A stretch of DNA of 64,000 bases from Bacteroidota bacterium. Lineage in GTDB: Bacteria; Bacteroidota; Bacteroidia; Chitinophagales; Saprospiraceae. The stretch lies in the NCBI GenBank assembly GCA_018222965.1, contig JAAEZH010000011.1:1-64000 (forward strand), given 5' to 3'. Position 1 is the stretch's first letter, and each line of letters opens with the position of its first letter. This document shows positions 42,515-50,658 of the stretch, one piece after another. A program made the position numbers and the translations under genes. Under the pieces are notes generated by a model, which was not told the origin of the DNA, made no database searches, and was given only the letters and a program-made list of their open reading frames with translations.

Positions 42515-42775
42515 TCATTGACGCTGTGGCCAGTTTCCATTCATGCAAATGATGTATTTCATGCCTTCTCCTTCCACTTTGGAGGGCAAATGTTCGGGGC
42601 CGGGTAAAGCAAAAGTGGTTTTGCCATCACCTCCATATAAGGTGCCAATTAGGGAGAATAGCGCCTGCCATTCTGATACTTTCAGCACCTTTCCATCGCA
42701 AAGGGCCCAATTTCTTGGAGCAAAAGTTCCGGCAAAAAGTTTGACTTCGGCCAGGTAAGACAATGATTCATCCAT
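42515..42775 (-). CDS. Miniature phage tail-collar (MdpB-like) protein, paralogue
   Basis: 86 aa with the same plan as its neighbour: AEVKLFAGTFAPRNWALCDGKVLKV, ALFSLIGTLYGGDGKTTFALPGPEHLPS, KYIICMNGNWPQRQ. Both lack the C-terminal half of full-length tail-collar proteins and both keep the YGGDG motif and the single cysteine in the C-[DN]-G turn. No other phage genes lie nearby. Confidence 0.87.
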   Translation of the reverse strand: MDESLSYLAEVKLFAGTFAPRNWALCDGKVLKVSEWQALFSLIGTLYGGDGKTTFALPGPEHLPSKVEGEGMKYIICMNGNWPQRQ

Positions 42776-43040
42776 GATTTGAAATTTTGGTTTGGCAATA
42801 GAATCTGCTGTTCCTAAGGTAATATTTTATGTAATCAGGGTATCAAACAATGAAGAAGGATTTCAAATACAATGTCCCCCGGAAGAGCAGGACCATTAAA
42901 CCAAAACTGACTTATGTCATTCACTCAATTGACAGAACTCAGTTGTATTTCAATTAATAATGAGGATTTTATGATTCAAAGCCAACAAGGTTTAAAAAGG
43001 CAACAGCGCAGTTTGGCAATGTTGACATAAAACAAAGGCT

Positions 43041-43814
43041 ATGGATTCGATCCTGAATCGATTGAGATATTCTTTTGAAGAAACAGGCAGAGTAGCTGCT
43101 TTTGCCGGCCGCTTTTTTTCAGAAGCCTTCAGAAGGCCCTTTGAATGGCGAGAACTCTTTCGGCAATGTTATCTAATCGGCTATCAGTCCCTTTTCCTGG
43201 TAGCAGCTACCGGTTTTATTATGGGACTGGTATTGACCTTGCAACTTCGGCCAACGATGATCGAATTTGGAGCGGTGGCCAATATGCCAAATATGGTCAG
43301 CATCTCTTTTATCCGGGAGATCGGACCTATGGTTACAGTCCTGATTTGTGCGGGTAAGATTGGTTCTGGAATTGGGGCAGAATTAGGTTCCATGCGGGTT
43401 ACGGAGCAAATAGATGCCATGGAGGTATCTGGTACGAATCCCTTCCACTTTTTAGTAGTCACCCGAATTTGGGCCTGTATTCTCATGCTCCCATTCCTGG
43501 TTATCGCAGCAGATACCGTTGGTTTAATGGGGTCCTTTTTGGTCGAATCTACAAAAGGCTCGGTAAGTATGATCTTATATTTTGATAAGGCATTCAGCGC
43601 TTTATCAATAGGAGATGTGGTACCGGCAACTATTAAATCTTTTTTCTTTGGATTGGTCATCGGAGTAGTCGGATGTTATAAAGGATATAATTCTGAAAAA
43701 GGTACAGCAGGGGTGGGGAAAGCAGCCAATACGGCTGTGGTACTGGCCAGCTTGTTGTTGTTTTTGGTGGATTTGCTGGCAGTATTGATTGCAGATATAT
43801 ACTACACAATATGA
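43041..43814 (+). CDS. MlaE-family ABC transporter permease
   Basis: 257 aa, five to six membrane helices. MlaE/YrbE family: QCYLIGYQSLFLVAATGFIMGLVLTLQ, ISFIREIGPMVTVLICAGKIGSGIGAELGSMRVTEQIDAMEVSG (the EQIDAME coupling helix) and the late SFFFGLVIGVVGCYKGYN. Moves lipids between membranes with the ATPase and the MlaD protein. It overlaps the next gene by 4 nt (ATGA). Confidence 0.94.
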   Translation: MDSILNRLRYSFEETGRVAAFAGRFFSEAFRRPFEWRELFRQCYLIGYQSLFLVAATGFIMGLVLTLQLRPTMIEFGAVANMPNMVSISFIREIGPMVTVLICAGKIGSGIGAELGSMRVTEQIDAMEVSGTNPFHFLVVTRIWACILMLPFLVIAADTVGLMGSFLVESTKGSVSMILYFDKAFSALSIGDVVPATIKSFFFGLVIGVVGCYKGYNSEKGTAGVGKAANTAVVLASLLLFLVDLLAVLIADIYYTI

Positions 43815-44596
43815 AAAATTCGGAAACCATTAAATCTGGATTGCAACCGCTGATTGAGATAAAGGGGGTGAAAAAGAAATTCGGAGAAAATGAGGTGCTC
43901 AAAGGATTTGACCTTCAGCTCTTTCCAAAAGAGAATGTGGTCATCCTGGGGAAATCGGGTTCCGGAAAAACCGTATTGATAAAATGTCTGGTGGGACTGG
44001 TGGAACCAGATGAAGGGGCAGTCCATGTTTTGGGGCAATCCATTCCCGACCTGAATCAGCATGAATTGGATAAAATTCGGAAGGAAGTCGGTTTTCTGTT
44101 TCAGGGAAGTGCTTTATACGACAGTATGACTCTGCGGGAAAACCTGCAGTTCCCGCTTCGGAGACATCCGGAAAGAATAAAAGGAGAAAATGAAGAGCAA
44201 GCCATTCGACAAATACTCCAAAGTGTTGGCCTGGAACATGCCATAAATTTAATGCCGGCCGAATTGTCGGGAGGAATGAAAAGAAGAGCAGCTCTGGCCA
44301 GAACACTCATTTTAAGGCCCCAGATTATCCTTTACGATGAACCCACTACCGGCCTGGATCCCATCACTGCAAATGAGATTATTGGATTGATGTTGAAAGT
44401 GCAGGAACAATACGATACGGCCTCACTGATTATTACACACGATATGGATTTTGCCCGGGTTATTTCAAATCGCATAGTCATACTTCAGGACGGAATAAAT
44501 TATACGGAGGGAACATATCTGGAATTGTCAAAATCTCAAGATCCCAAAGTGAAGGCTTTTTTTAAAGATGTTCAAAGTAGAAATCAATATGGCTAA
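43811..44596 (+). CDS. MlaF-type ABC transporter ATP-binding protein
   Basis: 261 aa. Walker A GKSGSGKTVLIK, Q-loop FLFQGSALYDSMTLREN, signature LSGGMKRRAALARTL, Walker B IILYDEPTTGLDP and H-switch ITHDMDFA are all present, so an active ATPase is expected. The SALYDSMTVxEN-like segment is typical of MlaF. It powers the MlaE-type permease just upstream. It overlaps the mlaD-like start by 8 nt. Confidence 0.95.
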   Translation: MKNSETIKSGLQPLIEIKGVKKKFGENEVLKGFDLQLFPKENVVILGKSGSGKTVLIKCLVGLVEPDEGAVHVLGQSIPDLNQHELDKIRKEVGFLFQGSALYDSMTLRENLQFPLRRHPERIKGENEEQAIRQILQSVGLEHAINLMPAELSGGMKRRAALARTLILRPQIILYDEPTTGLDPITANEIIGLMLKVQEQYDTASLIITHDMDFARVISNRIVILQDGINYTEGTYLELSKSQDPKVKAFFKDVQSRNQYG

Positions 44597-45623
44597 GAAT
44601 AAAACCAATTATGTCAAGCTGGGCATCTTCGTTACCCTGGCTTTCATAGTATTCACTTATGGTGTTTATCGCATTAGTGACCGAAAGGATTTTTTTAGAG
44701 ATACGATGGAGTTATATGTCGATTTCAAGGATGTAAACGGACTCCGGGCCGGAAATAAAGTTCGGTTTTCCGGTATCAATGTCGGCAATGTGTCTGAGGT
44801 GAAAATAATAAACGATACCACCCTGAGAGTATTTATGGAACTGGAAACATCTGTTGGAGACTATTTACAAAAAAATGCAACGGCAGCTATTAGTTCGGAT
44901 GGATTGGTTGGCAATATGATTGTGACCCTCAGCCCTGCCAATGGCGAAGCAGCATTGGTTGAAAGTGGAGACAAACTGACTGCAAAATCGAAAAAAGAAA
45001 TTTCGGAGATGTTGGAAACACTGGGCTCTTCAAATGATAATATTTCATTGATTAGCCAACAACTGCTCCAAATAACAGAAAAAATGAATCAGGGAGATGG
45101 AAGCATCTCGCTTTTGCTCAATGATAAAGCTCTGGCAACCAATCTGGCAGCAGCAACCCAGAGCCTACAATCCGCCGCAACTCAATTGGATGAAGCAACA
45201 AATGAAATCAATGTCCTGGTTGAGCAAATATCAGATGGTGAAGGAAACCTGGGATACCTTCTTAGAGATACGAGCCTGAAAACACAGGTTGATGCGCTGG
45301 GTGCCAATCTTGATTCCCTGATTGCTATCCGCACAATACCCGTTATGGAGAACCTGGTACGCTCCTCCGAATCAATCGCTGCCGCCAGCATGGAAATAGA
45401 AAACCTGTTAGAAGGCTTTGAGCATAGTGAAGGTTTAGCCGGCTTACTGCTTAGCGATACAGCCAGTGCGCAGTCACTGCGCAGTACCTTGCAAAACCTA
45501 AACGAAGGCACCCGTAAATTTGAAGAAAACATGGAAGCCCTGGAGTATAACTGGCTATTTAGAAAATATTATAAAAAGAAGAAAAAAGAGGATTTAAAAA
45601 AGATAGATAAAACAAGTAACTGA
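44589..45623 (+). CDS. MlaD/MCE-domain lipid-transport protein
   Basis: 344 aa from the ATG at 44589, which lies inside the end of the ATPase gene. One N-terminal helix (YVKLGIFVTLAFIVFTYGVY), an MCE domain (about 33-115: LYVDFKDVNGLRAGNKVRFSGINVGNVSEV), then a long helical coiled-coil region (NLAAATQSLQSAATQLDEAT) ending in a Lys-rich tail. MCE proteins form hexameric tunnels guiding lipids in the periplasm. mlaB and mlaC are absent here. Confidence 0.92.
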   Translation: MAKNKTNYVKLGIFVTLAFIVFTYGVYRISDRKDFFRDTMELYVDFKDVNGLRAGNKVRFSGINVGNVSEVKIINDTTLRVFMELETSVGDYLQKNATAAISSDGLVGNMIVTLSPANGEAALVESGDKLTAKSKKEISEMLETLGSSNDNISLISQQLLQITEKMNQGDGSISLLLNDKALATNLAAATQSLQSAATQLDEATNEINVLVEQISDGEGNLGYLLRDTSLKTQVDALGANLDSLIAIRTIPVMENLVRSSESIAAASMEIENLLEGFEHSEGLAGLLLSDTASAQSLRSTLQNLNEGTRKFEENMEALEYNWLFRKYYKKKKKEDLKKIDKTSN

Positions 45624-45948
45624 TCTTTGGTTTTATTGGCTTTCGCCGAATGGTATTTGTTGTTAAACAGGCTCTAAGCGGTTTGGTCCACTTTGTGTCC
45701 GACATTCCTCCAAACCAAAGCGTTTGAATAATACTATCCCAAGCTACTTTGCTTTGTGTATAAACGAAAGTTGAAATGATTTAATTCATTTTCATACATG
45801 ATTCTTGCCATCTCTTTTCAGACCAAAAAAAGGCATTTTTATACATGGCTAAGGAGGCCTGACAAGATGTGTTTCAGGTGAATCCCTTAGCGCGAAATGT
45901 CTGCCAGGAGGAGTTCTTTCCTCGGAACGACAATTACTTCACCTTTAA
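45624..45948. other. 325-nt spacer, no gene
   Basis: Contains one copy of the 13-mer GGCTTTCGCCGAA at 45638-45650 and T-rich stretches. No supported reading frame. A promoter for the coiled-coil/UbiB pair may lie here but is not distinctive. Confidence 0.45.
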
Positions 45949-46563
45949 ATGAAGCATATGAAAAATGTACTGTTAGATCGCATGAAAAAACAAACCCGAT
46001 CCCTCAAAGTTCTTTCAGAAGAACTGCAGGTACAAATGGCTTTAGGTAAAGCTGAAGCCAGGGATTTGGTAGAAAGAGAACGTAAGAATCTGGCTGCGTT
46101 TGTCAATAAGCAACGGGCTGAAATGGCAAAGGTTTCTGTTGATGAAGTGGAAGCCGGAAGAGCGTTTTTGACTTGCGTCGAAAATCTGGAGGCAAATCTT
46201 AAGGAAGAAATTCCAACAGCCGTCAGAAAGTATGACGCATATAAAAAAGGGATGCTCGAGAAAATTTACGAACTCGAAGAAGTGATTCGGGATAATTATC
46301 CGGAAATGAATGTAACTATGCAGAAAGAGCTGGATAGCTTCAAAGCCAAAATGGACGCATTTCGGGTGAATCTGGCACTGCACGACAAAGACGATCCGGA
46401 TAAAGTGGAACGCATCCGGAAAGAATTTAGCGACAGGTTGGTGGAAGTTCGAAAGCTATTGGGCGAGCGGGAAAAAGCGCAGACCAAACTTGACAACTTT
46501 GTGGAGGATGTTGGAGAATCCTTCAATTATCTGAAACGTGCTATTTCAGACCTTTCAAACTAG
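45949..46563 (+). CDS. Long coiled-coil protein
   Basis: 204 aa, almost wholly charged helix with heptad character (LKVLSEELQVQMALGKAEARDLVERERKNLAAF; VERIRKEFSDRLVEVRKLLGEREKAQTKLDNF). No signal, no catalytic motif. It resembles phasin-like or structural coiled-coil proteins only in outline. It ends 3 nt before the second UbiB gene, so the pair is co-translated; a partner role for the kinase-like protein is plausible. Confidence 0.78.
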   Translation: MKHMKNVLLDRMKKQTRSLKVLSEELQVQMALGKAEARDLVERERKNLAAFVNKQRAEMAKVSVDEVEAGRAFLTCVENLEANLKEEIPTAVRKYDAYKKGMLEKIYELEEVIRDNYPEMNVTMQKELDSFKAKMDAFRVNLALHDKDDPDKVERIRKEFSDRLVEVRKLLGEREKAQTKLDNFVEDVGESFNYLKRAISDLSN

Positions 46564-46566
46564 GGG

Positions 46567-48249
46567 ATGAAAGCCCGGATGCTAAATATTAGTTCCAGTC
46601 TTACTTTGTTGAGGTATGAGAAAGTATTTGCCACGCTCATTAAATATGGGTTTGAGGATATACTTTCTCATCCTCCATTTAATAAGATCACTCCACAAAC
46701 CAATATCCTGGTTCCCAGCCGGGAAGGGCGTAAAGTGAGCCAATTTACGCGCTATGAACGAATCCGCCTGGTTTGCGAAGAACTGGGTACCTCCTACATA
46801 AAGTTTGCGCAAATCGCGAGTAATCGCCCGGATTTGCTACCTGATGAACTGATCCTTGAGTTGGAAAAACTACAGGATAAAGCCCCGGAGGTTGCTATTT
46901 CTGATATTAAAAAGATACTGAAGGAAGAACTGCCAAGACCGATGTCCGAGTTGTTGGAGTGGTTTGATGAAAAGCCGCTTGCGAGTGCTTCCATCGCACA
47001 GGTGCACCGGGCAAGGCTTATTGGGGGTAAAGAGGTCGTTCTGAAAATACAACGTCCGGGAATCCGAAACCAGATCGCAGCGGATGTGGCCATCCTGAAA
47101 AACATCGTATCTATTATTGAATCCCGTTTCCCGCAATATCTGGTGTATCAACCCCGGGAACTGGTTAAAATGTTTGAACAAAGCATCACAGAAGAGTTGA
47201 GCTTCCGAATGGAAGCAACTAATGTCGTTCAATTCCAGGAAATGTTTCACGATAATGAGGAGATCTTTATCCCTGCCCTTTATCGGGAGTTGTCCACTGA
47301 TTCTGTGTTGTGCCTGGAGTATGTTGAAGGGTGCAAAATAACAGATCTGGAGAAGCTGAATCAGTTTGGCATTTCCGGACCTGAGCTTGCATTAAGAGGC
47401 ATCAGGCTTTATTTCGAGCAGGTATTTGAGTTTGGGTTTTTCCATGCTGATCCACACCCGGGAAATATTTTCGTTTTGGAAGACGGCCGGATCGCATTGC
47501 TCGATTATGGAATGGTGGGCTCGGTGATCGAAAAGGATAAAATCCATTTTGCTAAGTTATTACTGGCCATTTATAATCAGGATGTTCAGGGGCTTAAAAA
47601 AGCCATTTTAAAATTTTCTACCGGTCTAAGCAAAGAAAAAGAACGGGAACTCGAATACGATATCATCTATTTCTTAAGACAGTATTCCAGTGTTGCGCTG
47701 GAGGATATTGACGGCAAGGAAGTAATGCAGGGGTTGAATGCCCTTTTCTTTGATTACAAGCTTAAAATCCCATCCAACCTGCTGCTGCTTCTCAAAGCCC
47801 TGGTTATTATGGAAGGGATAGGCCTGAAACTGGACCCTCAGTATGACATCATTAAAAATATTGGACCTTATGTTCAACGGTTGTTAAGTAAGAAATACAA
47901 TCCGATCCGATTGCAAAAAGACCTTTTCCACAGGATCGAAGAGACAAATGCCCTGTTGAATGAATTACCAGAAGATATTCGGGAAATTCTTCAAAAGATA
48001 AAATCCGGCAAACTCCATATTGAATTTGAGCACAAAGGACTCCAGCCATCAGCTGAAATTTTAAGCAGCAGCATCCATAAATTATCCTACACCTTTCTGA
48101 TCGTAGCTGTCATATTGGCATCTGCCATGATAATAGCCGCCAAAATTCCACCAATAATCTATAATGTTTCGGCATTGGGTTTATTCGGTTTTGGAATATC
48201 TGCTATCCTTGTTATAAAAATGCTTTTTGTCCTGAGAAAGAAAAAATAG
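46567..48249 (+). CDS. ABC1/UbiB-family atypical kinase-like protein (second)
   Basis: 560 aa. Family motifs: the KxGQ-type helix as GTSYIKFAQIASNRPDLLP (A in place of G), ASASIAQVHRARL, VVLKIQRPG, FFHADPHPGNIFV and ALLDYGMVG. Two C-terminal membrane helices (LSYTFLIVAVILASAMIIAA and VSALGLFGFGISAILVIKMLF). Closer in style to the bacterial UbiB itself than the one at 4131. Follows the MlaEFD set and a coiled-coil gene; a lipid or quinone role is inferred. Confidence 0.92.
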   Translation: MKARMLNISSSLTLLRYEKVFATLIKYGFEDILSHPPFNKITPQTNILVPSREGRKVSQFTRYERIRLVCEELGTSYIKFAQIASNRPDLLPDELILELEKLQDKAPEVAISDIKKILKEELPRPMSELLEWFDEKPLASASIAQVHRARLIGGKEVVLKIQRPGIRNQIAADVAILKNIVSIIESRFPQYLVYQPRELVKMFEQSITEELSFRMEATNVVQFQEMFHDNEEIFIPALYRELSTDSVLCLEYVEGCKITDLEKLNQFGISGPELALRGIRLYFEQVFEFGFFHADPHPGNIFVLEDGRIALLDYGMVGSVIEKDKIHFAKLLLAIYNQDVQGLKKAILKFSTGLSKEKERELEYDIIYFLRQYSSVALEDIDGKEVMQGLNALFFDYKLKIPSNLLLLLKALVIMEGIGLKLDPQYDIIKNIGPYVQRLLSKKYNPIRLQKDLFHRIEETNALLNELPEDIREILQKIKSGKLHIEFEHKGLQPSAEILSSSIHKLSYTFLIVAVILASAMIIAAKIPPIIYNVSALGLFGFGISAILVIKMLFVLRKKK

Positions 48250-48520
48250 CAAAATAAGTACTGACCAAAGGGTAAAATTCGCCGAAAGGCGGAGAGATAA
48301 TTTATTGACATCCCCTTTTGGGTAGTACATATCTCACATTCCCTGGCAGATGGTATGTCACCGCTGCTATCCTAGCCTTCAAAATCCATTCGGAAAAGAA
48401 TCTTGTCACCTGGAAAAGATGCTGGTGAAACGGAGGTGACTTGGAAAACCATATGTCTTTTTATCATTAAATTAGAGCAAATTCTAAAACCTTAGCGTTC
48501 ATAACCATAATTCCAAATTG
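48250..48520. other. 271-nt spacer, no gene
   Basis: Holds a near copy of the scattered 13-mer (ATTCGCCGAAAGGCGG, about 48279) and an inverted pair CACCT...AGGTG (48408-48439). No reading frame supported. Confidence 0.45.
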
Positions 48521-50506
48521 ATGAAACAACTGCTCCTCACCTTTGCCAGCTGCTTATTCCTGAGTCTTCCTGCCACATTCTATGCCCAGGAGCAAATCGT
48601 CCCGCTTACCATCGGGCAAACCCTCACCGGATCCCTGGGGCCCGACGGGGAAAACTACTTTTCCATCGACCTGAAAAAGGATACCTATGTCTATGGCTTT
48701 GCCATGCAAATCAGTGTGGATGTTGTCGTGCATGTGGAAGATCCGGATGGAGAACCGGTCGGCCAATTTGACCAACCGGCCAGAGGAGCTGAAAACTTTT
48801 CATTTGTTTCGGAGGAGAAGGGAGTATATAAAATCACCGTAGAATCCTTTGAAAAGAACGAAGGAGATTACAGCATCGTCATCAAAAAAGCAGAGCCGGT
48901 TGAAACGGATCCGGATGCCAGGGTAGATCAAATGTTTTCGCCTTATGATAATGCGGATACTCCCGGCGCAGTGATCGGAATTATTGAAAATGGAAAACTT
49001 AGCTTTTCGAGATCCTATGGGATGGCAAATCTGACGCATGCCATTCCTTTCGAATTGAATATGCCTTCCAATATTGGATCTGTGTCCAAGCAGTTTACAG
49101 CCATGGCAATACTCCTGTTGGAAAAGGAGGGAAAACTAAGTCTGGAAGACGATATTCGAAAACACCTGCCGGAGCTTCCCGATTTTGGGGAAACCATTAC
49201 TATTAAAAACCTGCTAAACCACACCAACGGACTGAGAGAGGTCTTTAATACCCTGGTTATTCGTGGATGGCAGGGGCACGATAAATTGACCCGGGAAGTG
49301 GCTATCAAAGTGATTCAGAATCAACCGGCTTTACAGGCCTCACCCGGAGAAGAATTCAATTACAACAATACGGCTTTCATCCTCTGTGCCGAGATCATTG
49401 AACGACTCACCGAACAAGATATGGACGATTGGATGCGTGCCAATATATTTCTGCCATTAGGCATGGAAAACACCCATTTGCGTTTAAGCAATAATCAGGT
49501 CATTCCGCATGCCACACAAGGATACCAACAAGGAGATAAGGGTTATGTGGTTACCCTGGGACTGGATTGCGCCGGAGGACCCGGTGGTGTGTATACGACC
49601 GTAGAAGACATGGCTAAATGGATGCAAAATTTCCGGAATCCCAAAGTGGGAGACAAAGCCATTATTGCCAAAATGGTTACGCCTGATACCCTGAACAATG
49701 GTCAGGAAATGGAATACGGACTTGGCCTTTTCATCGGGGAAGACCAAGGATTGAAGATGTATCAACACGGGGGTGCCGACATCGCACACAGAGCCATGAT
49801 GACTTACTATCCGGAGTTGAATGCCGGGTATATGATCATTAGCAATAATGCCGGATTTCAAATGGGAATGGCCATGGAAGCAGCTTCCTTGTTTTTCGAA
49901 GAACATTTTGAAAAAGAAGAAGAAACAGCTTCTGAAGAAGTGGCTGAAGAGTCTGGGGAAGGGCTAAACGTTGATCAAAGTATTTTAGAAAAATATGTGG
50001 GCAAGTTTGTCATAAAGGAGGCAAACTTCACCATCGAATATAAAATTGAAGACGGCACTTTTATAGCTTCTCCGCAAGGGCAGCCCGATGTCGTAATGGT
50101 GGCAACTTCCGATTCTACCTTTAATTATACGGGCGTAGACGCAAATGTTACCTTTCATGCTGACGCTGAAGGCAATATCCTCTTAGCCACTCATTTTCAG
50201 GGTGGCCCGATAACGATGGAACGATTGACTTTTGACGAAGCTTCCGTAGACCTAAGCGCGTATGAAGGCACCTATTTCTCCAGCGAACTTCAAACGGTGT
50301 ATGAGTTAATGGTGGAAGAAGATCAGCTCATTGCCCGGCATATCAACCTGGAGGATATTAAATTGTCTCCTGTCAATGACGATGCATTCGGAGGGAGTGT
50401 GTTCTTCCTGCCAACGGTCGAGTTTCAGCGCAACGATGCCGGAGCGGTTATCTCTTTTACCGTTTCCAATGGTCGAACGAAAGGAATCCTTTTTGAGAAG
50501 CAATAA
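48521..50506 (+). CDS. Secreted serine hydrolase, beta-lactamase/class C fold, with PPC-like N-terminus
   Basis: 661 aa from the ATG at 48521. Signal peptide MKQLLLTFASCLFLSLPATFYAQ. A PPC-like beta domain (about 24-125: GSLGPDGENYFSIDLKKDTY, GVYKITVESFEKNEGDYSI) precedes a beta-lactamase-related domain with SVSK (Ser187/Lys190, SxxK), YNNTAF (YxN) and the late QHGGADIAH (HxG-type). The C-terminal ~170 residues are a lipocalin-like domain. Probable periplasmic or secreted esterase or peptidase; a true beta-lactam role is not implied. Confidence 0.88.
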   Translation: MKQLLLTFASCLFLSLPATFYAQEQIVPLTIGQTLTGSLGPDGENYFSIDLKKDTYVYGFAMQISVDVVVHVEDPDGEPVGQFDQPARGAENFSFVSEEKGVYKITVESFEKNEGDYSIVIKKAEPVETDPDARVDQMFSPYDNADTPGAVIGIIENGKLSFSRSYGMANLTHAIPFELNMPSNIGSVSKQFTAMAILLLEKEGKLSLEDDIRKHLPELPDFGETITIKNLLNHTNGLREVFNTLVIRGWQGHDKLTREVAIKVIQNQPALQASPGEEFNYNNTAFILCAEIIERLTEQDMDDWMRANIFLPLGMENTHLRLSNNQVIPHATQGYQQGDKGYVVTLGLDCAGGPGGVYTTVEDMAKWMQNFRNPKVGDKAIIAKMVTPDTLNNGQEMEYGLGLFIGEDQGLKMYQHGGADIAHRAMMTYYPELNAGYMIISNNAGFQMGMAMEAASLFFEEHFEKEEETASEEVAEESGEGLNVDQSILEKYVGKFVIKEANFTIEYKIEDGTFIASPQGQPDVVMVATSDSTFNYTGVDANVTFHADAEGNILLATHFQGGPITMERLTFDEASVDLSAYEGTYFSSELQTVYELMVEEDQLIARHINLEDIKLSPVNDDAFGGSVFFLPTVEFQRNDAGAVISFTVSNGRTKGILFEKQ

Positions 50507-50590
50507 ATGGCTGAACCTTATTGCTCTACTCTTCGCCTGCTTCGACTCGCACATAAGCTTTTGTGGTTACAAAGATGATACAGTTTGCTG

Positions 50591-50618
50591 AAGCCCGGTG
50601 ATTACTGATCGGGTTTTG
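50591..50618 (+). terminator. Probable terminator behind the serine hydrolase gene
   Basis: AAGCCCGGT and ATCGGGTTT pair over 9 bp with wobbles around GATTACTG, followed by TTGG; the T-run is short. It lies between two plus-strand genes. Confidence 0.55.
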
Positions 50619-50658
50619 GCTCTAACTTTTTAACTTATCTTACCGGAAAACCTGAGAT

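Noticed and set aside
42179-42775. A prophage or tailocin cluster
   Set aside because: Only the two tail-collar genes are present, with no capsid, tail, integrase or lysis genes nearby.
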